Source of the DNA: Bidens hawaiensis | Taxonomy: Eukaryota > Streptophyta > Magnoliopsida > Asterales > Asteraceae | DNA length: 64,000 nucleotides | Direction: 5' to 3' | NCBI GenBank assembly: GCA_021521415.1 | Contig: JAIQDT010000301.1 | Location: 434,001 to 498,000 of the forward strand | Shown: positions 1 through 11,149 of the stretch, piece by piece | Layout of the letters: each line of letters starts with the position of its first letter | Numbering within the stretch: position 1 is the first letter of the stretch | Made by a program: the position numbers and the translations under genes | The notes under the pieces: model-generated | The model's input: the letters and a program-made list of their open reading frames with translations, nothing else | Told to the model about the DNA's origin: nothing | Database searches by the model: none

Positions 1-76
1 AATTATTAATACCCTTTTATATATACCAAATATAATTAATAATTAAAATCTAGAATCCAACGATAAACCCGACTCC

Positions 77-388
77 GGTTAGGTGACCTTTTTCCCATTG
101 TCGGTTTATCAAGGTAGTTATTCATAACAATTGCAAACCCTTTTGCAACTTCTAGAGTTTATGGGACCTGTTCGAAATCATATTTCGTGTCGGCATGTTT
201 ATCCCATCAACACCTATTAGACCCCATGCTTGGGTGACCCTCTTCACATGGTTCTAATTTAAGTCGTCCTACTTGTATCAACTTGTAATATTAACATACA
301 AACGGTTAGGTGACCTTTTTCCCATTTATATGCCAAAATTACCTCAACATATTAATTTACTCTACGCGGTTAGGTGACGTTTTTCCCA
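77..388. repeat. Three copies of a 21-bp word containing TTAGGTGACC
   Basis: The word starting GGTTAGGTGACC and ending TTTCCCA occurs at 77-97, 304-324 and 368-388; the third copy has one change (GACG for GACC). The core AGGTGACCT is an odd palindrome. The sequences between copies are unrelated and the spacings differ, so this is a dispersed short repeat, not a tandem array. The role is unknown. Confidence 0.7.
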
Positions 389-1369
389 CTAAGAGCTTAT
401 TAATATGTTAAGCGTTATACAAAAGGATGGTGTTTAACTTGTTATCCTTAATTTTAAAAGGGATTTTTAGTTTTAATAATTCTAGTTGTAAAACTTTAAA
501 TCATGTTCTAACATGCATTTAGTAACATGATTATTTTGAAACCATTTTCAAAATTCTAATTTATAATAAAACCATTTTATTATGGGCGTGAGACGGCTAG
601 TTAATAAAGCCATTTTATTAAACTACGTGTCACGTAATTACCGATAATTATTAGAACCCGTTTTATGCTTTGTTAATTAATTCTATGTGACGAAGTTGAT
701 ATCCTAATATCTAACAACCACACAATCAAACAATCAATTAACAAGCATACACAATTATACTAGACACGAGCCACTAAGTTAGACCACACTTGTTAGCCGA
801 AACAAGTGTGTGTCTTTGGTCCGATCCTAAGGGACACACGACACATGGATGTTGTAGCTCCCACTCGATCCCGCATCCAAATGCTTCGAGCATCTTCTTC
901 AACCCCGTTGTGATCCATTGGGCTTGAACTTGGGCCTTAGCTTCCATAAGCTTCCATTTGGGCTCAATAGGTGGGCTTAGGTCCTTTTGGGCTTGAATCC
1001 CCTTAATGGGCTTGTGAGACCCATTATCACCATACCCGGCCCAATTAGGCCCAAACTTCCAATTTTGCAATCTTCTTTAAATTTACAAAACAAATGTCCT
1101 AATACATTTTTTTCTATAAAATAAAGATATTACAAATAATCTATTTATTACATACCCATATGAATAAATAATTACAAAACTGCCCCTAATTAATTATTAC
1201 AAACCGAAACTTGAATAATAAATTACAATTATCAACCACAAACAAACATCCATTTTGGTCTAGGCTCGGTCTAGTTTTAATAAATATTAAACATAACCCG
1301 TTATGTTTTAGGACCCATTCCAAAACCCCTTGACCTTATCGGGCCTAGACAAACCCAATAATTTGATTA

Positions 1370-1465
1370 TGGGCTTCGGCCCACATGTCCAAAACACATG
1401 GGCTTTGGCCCAATGAAAGGTCTTATGGGCTTCGGCCCATTCATCCAAAATGGGCTTCGGCCCAT
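1370..1465. repeat. Cluster of four TGGGC-TTCG-GCCCA hairpins
   Basis: Perfect 5-6-bp inverted repeats around a TTCG loop lie at 1370-1383, 1425-1440 and 1450-1465, with a TTTG-loop version at 1399-1412. Read on the plus strand each is a C(UUCG)G-closed tetraloop. The arms also contain TGGGCC/TGGGCT words resembling plant site II promoter elements. More GGGC words flank the cluster. Confidence 0.75.
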
Positions 1466-1633
1466 ATCACTCGGTTTTATTTTATTTTATTTTTTTTGAT
1501 TTTTTTTTTTGAACAAAGCCAAAAAATATAACAAGATTAAATACAAAAATCATGCATGTTAATTTTTGTATAAAATCTTTCAAGGGGAAAAAAATATAAA
1601 ACCGAAAACCCGAAGCTTAGTTTCCCGTATCCC

Positions 1634-1647
1634 GGCTCTTGATGCCA
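1634..1647 (-). other. Primer-binding-like site next to the LTR
   Basis: The minus strand reads TGGCATCAAGAGCC two bases after the LTR end. It resembles, with changes, the initiator-tRNA-Met site TGGTATCAGAGC seen at three other elements in this window. Together with the TGTTGG...CCAACA LTR it suggests a Ty1/copia element read leftwards. Confidence 0.55.
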
Positions 1648-1649
1648 TT

Positions 1650-2623
1650 TGTTGGGTTTCTATGGATATTTTATACTTAGTTAACCATTTAACTAGTCAC
1701 AATTAAGGTGGAAGCGTGATATTTACAAGCTAAACATATGTATCCATGTGTTTATATATGTATATATTACAAGTTTATATAAGATATGTTCATGAACAAC
1801 CTAGTTTATTCATGTCATAAGATTACCAATAATCTATTTATTAGAAACCCGAAGCAAGGATCAAATGATACGGAAAAACTAAACTATCAAAACTATAAAC
1901 ACTTACATTCTTAACCTTTTAAGAGTGTAGTTGATGTTGAAGAAGATGATGGTGTTGATGCTAGACTTTCAAAGGGAAAATCCTCAAACGAAATATACCC
2001 CGAGCCTCCAACACACACCGAACTATGTTAGGGAGCTTGAACACGAATAACCGAGACCCGAGCCTCTTCTTTTGTTCTTGGCCGAAAACCAAAACCAAAG
2101 AAAAGGAAAGAGTTGTGTGTATTTTTGTTACTTGAAAGTTTTTGATATCAATACCCTTTTTAAATCAAATCCTATCATGATGTTAGGTTTTAAAGTCAAG
2201 TAACAAACACTCAACCTCCACCAAATCCATGACAAAACTTGACCAAAACTTTGGGGTGTGGGGCCCACCCAAAACCGGCCCCAAAATATATATTTTTTTT
2301 ATTTATTTTATACTTTATAAAATATATAAACACCCCATCTTTCATAAACCATTTTATAAAAGAACACATAGTTAAATAATCATTCCAATAATAATTATTT
2401 GAATAAATAAATTAACCAATTAATTTATTTAACACTTTCAAGTAGGTATTCAGAAACCCGATTTTCTGAATGTATCGTGTTCTGTATTTGTCTCATAGAT
2501 CTTATCTTAACAAATACATTATTGGTGTGTGTCTAACTCGTTATTGGGTATGACCCGACTTGGATCAAACACAACTAGCCACATTAACCTAATTATGTGT
2601 CTCGGGCATACGGTATTCCAACA
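1650..2623 (-). repeat. LTR (974 bp), 5' LTR of a minus-strand copia-type element
   Basis: The segment starts TGTTGGG and ends CCAACA, giving the TG...CA ends and short inverted terminal repeat (TGTTGG/CCAACA) typical of LTRs. The primer-binding-like site lies just outside the left end. The partner LTR would lie left of the window, so neither its sequence nor a target-site duplication can be checked. Confidence 0.65.
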
Positions 2624-3436
2624 CAATATATATTAAATTTAATTAAATATTCATATAAATTTGAATAATACAAAGTATAGAATTTACAAGTAAGGCAACA
2701 AGATAATTAATAACTCCGAATTTAACTAAGTATTGATTAAAATTCTTCTAACTTAATTCTTCACTAAGTCTTCACCAACTTGCATTAAATTCCTACGATA
2801 TTCTACTGATGACCATGTCGTACCGACCATGCAAAAACCTAATTTTACCTATAAAAGGGTAAGACAGGTATTGAATCCAGAGGAGCATGTGGTCAATGTC
2901 ATACGTTTTTTCGTGTATTTAATTATATTTATAAAACAATTATAAAGAAACACTTATGAAGTTTTGTCGAGTGCTGATCACTCTAGCAGGTTTTTTTTGG
3001 AAGCAACAAACACTTAAATAAGTATAACAATTAACAAGAACAGAATCACACCTAGGGTTCAAGCATGCAACTAAAACAGTAATCTCATGTTAACTTAACA
3101 GATTAATTGTCAAAGATAAAATCAGATTGACTAACTAGGCAAACCTTAGGCATCAACAATCGCTAACACACGACACTGGTTATCAAACAGTCCCTGGCAG
3201 TATGACTCAACTAAGGGCAATTGTATGCTTTATCATATTAAAAAACAACCCTTTAAGCAATTATTATAGCAACTGATTCAGGATGATGAACTATGAGCCC
3301 CGAGGTGATTGGAGGAGATCCGTGGCTCCTGGAATCGCCCCTTGTTATCCCCAGATGGCTGGAAGTCATGATAACTAATTAAGGTTCGTAAAATAGAATA
3401 TATAGGTCAAAACCCGGTTTTTCTCATTTTTTATGT

Positions 3437-3455
3437 CCATCGCGATACGCGATGG
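3437..3455. repeat. Palindrome CCATCGCG-ATA-CGCGATGG
   Basis: A perfect 8-bp inverted repeat with a 3-bp spacer. A related half-site (CCATCGCG) follows about 25 bp downstream. It is unusually CG-rich for this AT-rich tract, which should lose CpG by deamination if methylated. It resembles in style, not in sequence, the palindromes upstream of the TATA boxes in the two copia LTRs. Confidence 0.7.
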
Positions 3456-3841
3456 TCATCACCTCATTCCATCGCGTAACGCAACCTAAAAAACCTCATA
3501 TTTGGATTCCTCTCATCGAGAAACCCAAAATTCATATATTATGGGTCCCATAACTCATTTTCTAGCCCAATATATGCTCGTTTTACTTCATGGTCGCGTT
3601 TTGTCAACCCATCTTGTTCGGTTTTAGCATCGGCTTATGATTTCTCATCCATACTCTTCCCAAATCCTTGTAACACTAACCAAGACATCAAATCATGCCC
3701 CGGTCTTCCCGAGGTATCATTCCATGCTCGTACAAGTCTTATTTTAGCATCTTTAACGATCAATGACCTGAAATACAAAAGCACGTATGAAGTACCAAAG
3801 TTCTAACAATACACTCAACAAAACTACATAATTAATACACT

Positions 3842-3842
3842 A

Positions 3843-3873
<31 letters not shown>

Positions 3874-3874
3874 C
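3842..3874. repeat. AT microsatellite
   Basis: A run of alternating A and T, about 33 bp, interrupted once by AAA. A second run, about 26 bp, lies at 4929-4954. Confidence 0.85.
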
Positions 3875-5046
3875 AAAATACCCGACCATCATATGCATAT
3901 GCGTATAAAATATAATTTTTGTCAACAACACACGTTAAGTGAGTAAAACACTAGATTGTGACACTAAAATAATAATATAAAAGAGAAAACGCAAACTGTT
4001 CCTGTGAGATAAATAATTAAGCCATAGCATATAAAAAATTCACACAAATAATAAAGAAAGGGTTAAACCGTTGCCATGCGAATCGGGCATTGGTTACCAA
4101 AGATGGTTTGTCAGTGAAACCATTGTCATACGATTGGACGTCGGCCACTACGACGGTCGTATGATCATACTATTAATGATGGACCTCTCCGAATGCGGTA
4201 AAATAAAGCTAGTAAGCGAATAGCAAGTTAGGCATAACTTGATATACACACATAGATTAACAGTTGCAGTTGAATACTATATAATAGGTAAATAGATAAC
4301 GTACGCATATGTCTCCAAAATATTTAAAATAAGTATAAAGGGGAGTGAAATACTCACCTTAGTAAATAAGAAAAGCGGTAATGATCGATAAGAACGCGAT
4401 AAATCACACACTTTGGGAATTACCGATGAGAAATACTACAACGATGATCCTATGATGGTTTAATTGATCTTGGAAGCGACGGGTAAAACAAAATCAAGAA
4501 CATGATCTAAACTACAATCCTAAGTTAATTGAATATGGGGTTTAATAGACGACGGCATAACGATGGTGTAGGCTAGTTTAATTTGATTATAAAGATCGCT
4601 ATATGGTGAAACCCTAAGCGAGTTATGTCGGCTTAGTATAATCAGTAATATGAATCAAGTTTGATTGTTGTTTCCTAATTGTATGTGGCGGTAGGCCGAT
4701 TAAGGCATGCTTAACAAAGATCACAAATCAATTCCATAAGTTAGACGATAATTATGGTTCAAAAATACTAAACAGGTTCCGGATTCACAATACGGGTGAA
4801 TAGGTATGGGTAATTGGGGTTGATTGTTATAACATGCATACATTGCGATAAAGTCCTTGGAGTATAAAGAGGGAAACACAATTTGGTAAAAATTTAGTTT
4901 AGGGTAAAATTTGAATATAAACCAAATTTATTATATATATATATATATATATACATATATTAAATATAATAAAATAATAACTCGAATATTGCGATATTTC
5001 TTGGTAAAATTTCCGAATATAAAAGTGGGTAAGGTAATAGATATAA

Positions 5047-5076
5047 AATTTTAATTCAAAAACCCGAGTTGTTACA
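5047..5076 (-). repeat. Possible LTR terminus of chromovirus type, minus strand
   Basis: Read on the minus strand from 5076 the sequence starts TGTAACAACTCGGG, the kind of start I know from Del/Tekay-type chromovirus LTRs and comparable to the TGTAACATTC start of the element at 53808-62899. The other end of this LTR could not be found, so only the terminus is marked. Confidence 0.3.
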
Positions 5077-5106
5077 GCTGACTCGACAAAGCTATGATTG
5101 ATTCAC

Positions 5107-5111
5107 GCTAC
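5107..5111. repeat. Target-site duplication of gypsy A, left copy (GCTAC)
   Basis: GCTAC lies directly before the TGATGTG start of the 5' LTR and again directly after the CACATCA end of the 3' LTR (15951-15955). The exact 5-bp match marks the insertion site. Confidence 0.93.
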
Positions 5112-6812
5112 TGATGTGTTGTAAAACATACTTACTTTCCTTATGATTTTATCATGGTTTTTATGCTTAATTGTTTATTTTATGAAAGTATTGGGGGTTA
5201 AGTGCAATAATTTACAAAGTTTAAATGTTAATTGTAGGTTTATGAAAGATGATGAAAAAGAGTTAAGTTGGAAGACTTTAGGGGCCTTTTTGGTCAAGTT
5301 TCAAAGCTACAACTCAAGGCCCGACCCAAGCCCACAAGTTAGAAGCCTTACATGATATTATATTAAGTTAATTAACTTAATTTTCAGCCATTATCCAGCC
5401 CTAAATCCCGAAAATAAAAAAACCTTAACTTCTGCCATAGTTCCGATCGGCAGCAGCAAAGGAGAAGGAAAAAAAGAACTTGTGGCGGCTGTGGTGGCTG
5501 TTGTGACGGCTGGAGAGGAAGAACACCAAGGAGAGTCTTGTGCAGCTGCTAGGCATCATAAACACTGATTTACTCAGCTCATAAACCCTAAGTAATCATT
5601 CATAAACTATGTTTTTTGTTCAAGAACCCTAACTAGTTGAATTGATCTTTTTCTTTGGATTGTTTTGCAAGTAATTGATTGTTTGACTTTGATTTAGTTA
5701 TTCTTGGATCTTGAATGAGTTTGATTATGTTTATGTTGATGTTTATGATGTATTACTTGAATGTTAATGGCTGTCCAAACTTAATGAGTACCTAATCTTG
5801 TTTGTTCTACCTAGGTTTGATGAATATTGTTAGGTTTTGACTAGTAATATGGATTGTTAATGATCATGGCTTAAATTGTTAATGTAAAGTTTGAATTAAT
5901 AGTAAATTAGATTGTGTTTGGTGGCTGTGTTTTGTTTGATTATACCTAATAACCTCGTTCTTTAATTCATTGAATCGGTTTTGATTAGTTGTTGCATGTT
6001 TAAGGCTCTTTACTTTGTGTTTAGGGTTTATTTGCGGGAAGTACAACCGTAGGGATAAGTGGGTAAATTAATTGGATAAAATCAGTTGTGAAACACCTTC
6101 TTAGAGACCGAGAGGTGATAAGAAGTAAACTCGTCTCATTACTTTTACTTGTTAAAATTAAGATCGCGCGAGAGCGGGTTTTGTTCTTGTCGGGTTTGGG
6201 TGTTTGAGCGATTAGTTGGTCTAGTTTAAGTTAAGTTGAATTGTTCCTCTATCCTTGGTTGCGTAGTATTCGTTTCCATTAGGCTAGTGTGTCAGTGAGA
6301 CCGAGAGGTGAGTCGGCATTAGAACACGTTAATAATTTGTTTTCCCGGTTTGTTCTTAAAATCAACTAAGATAAGTTAGAGTTTGTTAGTGAGACCGAGA
6401 GGTGATCTGACCTTCTTGAGCGAAACTTAGTTGTGTCATCCTTTAGGACCGGTGTCGTGAGAGTTTTCAATCCATTGTCTTGTCATCTCCTTCAATATGA
6501 TTCTTACCTAGGTAGACGTTTTTATCACTGCAATCAATGTTTCCGAAGTTTTGTCAAAAGTTTTCATTTAGTTAAGTTAAGTAGTTAAATTAAATCTAAA
6601 AAAAATCAATTAAATATTTTGGTGAGTCTTGGTTAGAGTTTAGTGATTATAAACGTTTTCACGTGTCTTCGAGTTCGATATCCGGACTTTCTTCATCTGT
6701 GCTATACGCGACAGGTACACTTGCCGTTTGTGTGAACTAGGATAGATTGTTTGGTTTTTAAAGCTTAGTTGCGACTTGTGTTTTATTTATATATATATTT
6801 TTTCACACATCA
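5112..6812 (+). repeat. 5' LTR of gypsy A (1701 bp)
   Basis: Starts TGATGTG and ends CACATCA. It contains three copies of GAGACCGAGAGGTGA (6104-6118, 6297-6311, 6391-6405) within about 300 bp. The short ORF at 5143-5355 recurs altered in the 3' LTR and is not a gene. An AT-rich run sits within 30 bp of the LTR end. Confidence 0.95.
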
Positions 6813-6818
6813 AGTTTT

Positions 6819-6837
6819 TGGCGCCGTTGCCGGGGAC
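6819..6837 (+). other. Primer-binding site of gypsy A (tRNA-Asp type)
   Basis: TGGCGCCGTTGCCGGGGAC lies 6 bp inside the 5' LTR end. This is the known tRNA-Asp-complementary site of Athila/Tat gypsy elements, where minus-strand DNA synthesis starts. Confidence 0.9.
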
Positions 6838-6971
6838 ACGGTTTGAGGTGTATTAAGAACGACTCGAGTTAGGACTTGCCTTGTTTACTACTTGTATTTC
6901 TTATTTGTTTTGTTTGTTAGTTTAAAATAGTTTAGCTAATTATAGTTTCTTTTATTTATTTTAATAGTTGT

Positions 6972-8600
6972 ATGCGACGTACTCGATCTCTAGGACCACC
7001 AGAAATTGAAGGATTTCCCGAACCAAAGAGAGAGCTTTTTGAGAGACGTCGTACAAAACCGTCTTCCAGTTCATCTACATCCGTCGGTAATACGTTCTCT
7101 TCTCCTACTTTTTCTGAACCCGTCATTAGGGATAGGATTATGGACGACGCGAATCCACCACCGAGGAGGATAGTTGCAGACCGGGCCCGTCGGTCGATGC
7201 TGGCGCGAGATCCAGCATTGCTCCACCAGGTATAGGAGTTCAAACGACTTGGCAGATTCCATCTAATGTTCTGAACACGATTGCTCATTCTGCTCAATTT
7301 CACGGGTTACTCCATGAGAACCCACATGCTCATATCACTTGCATCACACGAATTTGCGACACGTTTCATCTTGCCGGCGTATCCGAAGACGCCATCAAAC
7401 TCCGAATCTTTCCGTTCTCACTCGTTGATCATGCGAGTATGTGGCTTGAGTCCCTCCCACAGGGATCCATTGCTACTTGGGCTGCCATGAAGACCCAATT
7501 TCTTGAAAAATACGATCCTCCGGCTAAGGCCGCTCGTTTGCGTAACCAAATTCATTCTTTCCAGATGGAGGACACCGAGAGCTTCTACGAGGCGTGGGAA
7601 AGGTTCAAAAATATACTTGCGTTATGTCCAAACCACGGCCTACAAGACTGGGTGGTTGTTGAGAAGTTCTACAACGGAGTGACGTACGCAACTCAGAGTA
7701 TGCTCGACACAGCTGCAGGAGGTAACCTACTGACAACGAAGGATACGGATGAGTGCATTGCCTTCTTTAACGGTTTAGCCATGAGTGGATACCAGTGACC
7801 ACCAGTTAAGAGTACCAAAACCGTCGATTCCCTATCACGCGGCATGCATTTGGTCGACACGAGCACCGTACTTGCGGCACAAGTTGAAGCGTTAGCAAAG
7901 ATCGTGAAGGACTTGTAGGTGAAAAGTAAGTTATGCGAGATCTGTAGAGGGGGACATGATACTGTTCAGTGCCCCGTAGGTTTCCAGGAGGAGGCAGTCG
8001 ACTTCGTTAATAATCTAAACCGAAATCAACATTCTTTCAATTATTAATTCGGGGTGGAGAGGTAACCAAAATTCCAACTGGAGGAACGGAAATCAGTCCG
8101 GCTTCCAGCAACGTCAGAGCCTATTCCAGGATTCTGGTGAGGGAACGAGTAGTGGGGAGAAGAAGCCCACGTTAGAGGAGATGATGGCACAGCAGACACA
8201 GATGCTGTCGCAACTCATGACTCGAGAGGACTCCCGTCACAAAGAAACTCAAGAGAAATTCCGGGAGCACGAGTCATTCATGAGAAATCAAGGAGCGTCA
8301 ATTCAAAATCTTGAGCGTCAGATAGGAGAGATAGCAAGTCGTCTAAATGAGAGGTCGGCAGGTATACTTCCAAGTAACACTGAACAAAATCCGAAGGCAT
8401 TCGCGAAGGATGTGACGACAAGGAGCGGTGCAGGGGCACGTAGCAAGCCCGTGATTCAAGAGGCGACGAGAGGAGTCGTTAACGAGCCTGCGGTAGATGT
8501 AGAGGAGAAGGTAGACGAGGAGATTCAGTTGGAGTCTCCACCGGCCAAGGTGCATCAGAGGCACAGGCCGAGAACCAACCATTACCCAGCACACCACTGA
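6972..8600 (+). pseudogene. gag: Gag of gypsy A, broken by frameshift and stops
   Basis: The start ATG at 6972 opens a serine/arginine-rich leader that shifts frame near 7200-7235. The following frame carries the capsid-like retrotransposon gag domain (residues such as LPQGSIATWA, FYEAWERFKN, GGNLLTTKD). It ends at a TGA at 7796-7798 where the gypsy B copy has CGA, and a TAG at 7916-7918 replaces CAG. A zinc knuckle of form CX2CX3HX4C (CEICRGGHDTVQC) follows near 7938-7976. The last stretch (8181-8600) is glutamine- and glutamate-rich and probably coiled. The protein would have formed the virus-like particle; this copy cannot make it. Confidence 0.88.
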
Positions 8601-8731
8601 GAGTCTACAAACCTAGACTCCCATATCCCGGGAGAGTCCGTAGGGATAGAGAGGAGGAGCAGAACTCCAAATTTCTTGATCTTCTGAAGCAACTTCATCT
8701 TAATATTCCTTTCCTTGAGGCACTTACGCAA

Positions 8732-9784
8732 ATGCCCAAATACGCAAAGTTTCTTAAGGATATTCTTTCGAACAAAGAAAAGTTAGCCGAAGTCTCTTCC
8801 ATTCCTCTGAGTGCTGGCTACTCTGCAGTCTTGCAGAGAAAGTTACCAGAAAAGATGTACGATCATGGGAGTTTCACAATTCCCTGCATCTTGAGTGATA
8901 ATACGGTCGTCCATGCGCTGGCAGATCTTGGTGCCAGTATTAATCTCATGCTGTATTCCGTGTATCGCAAGTTGGGTCTAGGCGTACCGAGGCCTACCCG
9001 TATGAGTATCCAGCTTGCTGATTGTTCCGTGAAATACCCCCGAGGGGTGGTCGAGAACATGCTTGTTCGTGTCGACAAGTTCATCTTCCCGGTGGACTTT
9101 GTCATCCTAGACATGAACGATGACGATAGTGTCCCACTCATCTTGGGCCGACCATTCCTTGCCACTGCACAGGCATTGATCGATGTCTGCGAGGGTAAAT
9201 TAATCTTAAGAGTTGGGGATGAGAACGTCACCTTTGACGTTCGACAGTCACTGAAACACCCCAAGTCTGCTGATGACTCCTTATACTTCATTGATACCAT
9301 CATGGAGCATGTTGGGGAGTTTCTCAGCGAAATTTGTGGAGAATCTGCCTCCGACACCCAGATTCTCGATTGGGAGATTCCGGAGATTGAAATGGTTGTC
9401 GTAACCAATCAGTCGTTAAATGACAACACCGGGTCTCATACCCCTGAATCTGGCGTGTCTGCTGAGATCGTACGAAACGATCCGATGGACCGACCTTCAG
9501 TCGAGAGTCCTCCTTCTTCCTTAGAGCTTAAGGATTTACCTTCCCACCTTGAGTATGCATTTTTAGATGAAGAGAGGAAGCTTCCAGTTATCATTGCATC
9601 TGCTTTGACCGAGGTCGAGAAGGAGAAGTTGTTGAGGGTGCTACGAGAGCACAAGGAGGCTATTGCATGGAAGATTATCGACATCAAAGGAATCAACCCT
9701 TCGTTTTGCACTCATAAAATCCTCATGGAGGAAAATTTCAAAACTGTCGTCCAGCCGCCGTTCCGAAAATGCAAGAGGTTGTAA
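8732..9784 (+). pseudogene. pol: Aspartic protease region of gypsy A pol
   Basis: The 350-codon ORF contains the retropepsin active-site motif ADLGAS (codons at 8921-8938), where the usual family motif is D-[ST]-G or DLGAS, followed by SIQLADCSVKYPRG and the flap/closing motif [10 protein letters not shown] typical of Ty3/gypsy proteases. The C-terminal part runs into the linker before reverse transcriptase and leaves the frame near 9770, where the next domain starts in another frame. The protease would cut the polyprotein in the particle. In this copy it is separated from gag by stops, so it is probably not expressed. Confidence 0.85.
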
Positions 9785-11149
9785 AGAAGGAGATCATTAA
9801 ACTCCTTGATGTGGGGATCATTTTCCCCATTTCTGATAGTGCTTGGGTGAGTCCAGTCCAAGTGGTTCCTAAAAAGGGTGGCATGACTGTCGTCACCAAT
9901 GAGAGGAACGAGCTTATTCCCACGAGGACTGTGACGGGATGGCGAGTCTGCATCGACTATCGCCGACTGAATGATGCCACCAGGAAAGACCACTTTCCTC
10001 TCCCATTCATTTATCAGATGTTAGAGCGTTTAGCAGGTCAGCAGTACTACTGCTTCCTAGATGGTTTCTCCGGGTACTTCCAGGTTCCGATCGCTCCCGA
10101 CGACCAGGAGAAAACCACTTTCACCTGCCCTTACGGAACGTTTGCTTACAAATGTATGCCGTTCGGACTTTATAATGCTCCGGCCACATTCCAGAGGTGT
10201 ATGGTGGCCATTTTCCATGATATGATCGAGGACTCCATGGGTGTTCATGGACGATTTTTCCGTATTTGGGAGTTCCTTCGATCATTGTTTATCAAATCTC
10301 GAGAGGATGATGTCCCGCTGCGTTGACACCAACCTAGTCCTTAACTGGGAAAAATGTTATTTCATGGTTCGCGAGGGCATTGTTATAGGTCATCGAATCT
10401 CAAGTGCGGGGATAGAGGTTGACCGGGCAAAGGTCGAGACCATTTCTAATCTTCCCCCGCCTACTTCTGTGAGATCAATTCGTAGCTTTCTAGGTCATGC
10501 CGGGTTCTACCGCCGGTTCATCAAAAATTTTTCTAAAATCGCGAGACCCATGACCAAACTTTTGGAGAAGGATGCTCCATTTGTTTTTTCTGAGCAGTGT
10601 ATCGAGGTGTTTGATCTTCTAAAAGACAAACTCGTTAACGCCCCGATCATGGTTGCTCCCGACTGGTCGTTACCATTCGAGTTGATGTGTGACGCGAGCG
10701 ACTTCGCAGTCGGAGCGGTTCTTAGACAACGGAAGGATAAACATTTCCATCCGATCTACTATGCGAGCCGGACCTTAAATGGTGCACAGGAAAGCTATAC
10801 CACTACCGAAAAAGAGCTTTTAGCTGTGGTGTTCGCTTTCGACAAATTTAGGTCCTATCTGGTTTTGTCCAAAACGATTGTTTATACGGATCATGCCGCT
10901 ATTAGATATCTTTTCAGCAAGCAGGATGCTAAGCCTCGTCTTATCCGATGGATCCTGTTGCTTCAAGAGTTCGATATAGAGATCCGTGATAAAAAGTGGG
11001 CCGAGAATGTGGCGGCTGATCATCTTTCACGTCTAGAGGTAGTTGATTTAGGAGATTCGGGAGTTAGGATCAACGATCGCTTTCCGACGGAGAGTCTGAT
11101 GTTTGTTCTGCACAAGAGGAAGGTTTTCCATGGTTTTCTGATTTCGTGA
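9769..11149 (+). pseudogene. pol: Reverse transcriptase and RNase H of gypsy A
   Basis: The first part carries CIDYRRLNDATRKDHFPLPF, FLDGFSGYFQ and MPFGLYNAPATFQ, all standard Ty3 reverse transcriptase blocks. The catalytic box is present as FMDD. The frame breaks just before it, near 10233, where gypsy B has two extra bases (ATGGAGGTG against ATGGGTG). The second frame continues through the thumb, the [13 protein letters not shown] block and RNase H ([45 protein letters not shown]). With the frameshift this copy cannot make an active enzyme. Confidence 0.9.

Larger units (their letters stand above)
1..1649 (-). mobile_element. Internal region of a minus-strand LTR retrotransposon cut by the window edge
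   Basis: The LTR at 1650-2623 is followed, on the minus strand, by a primer-binding-like site, so this stretch is the 5' part of that element's internal region. I find no gag, protease, integrase or reverse transcriptase motif. The longest minus-strand ORF (774-1070, 98 codons) is rich in residues encoded by repeated GGGC words and looks like chance. The tract holds two sets of short repeats, described separately. It could be the leader of an autonomous copia element whose genes lie left of the window, or a non-autonomous element; the sequence shown cannot decide. Confidence 0.6.
2624..5106. other. AT-rich, repeat-derived tract without recognisable genes
   Basis: No ORF of note and no domain motif is visible on either strand. 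The tract contains AT microsatellites and a CG-rich palindrome (both listed separately), and near its right end an LTR-like terminus. It continues across the gypsy A insertion at 15956-16892. I consider it remains of old LTR retrotransposons, but cannot name a family or set inner borders. Confidence 0.5.

Noticed and set aside
774..1070. Minus-strand ORF of 98 codons as a gene
   Set aside because: No domain, no conserved copy in the window, composition driven by repeated GGGC words.
6972..7235. Independent small arginine-rich gene
   Set aside because: It is the N-terminus of gypsy A gag cut off by a frameshift; gypsy B has the matching sequence.
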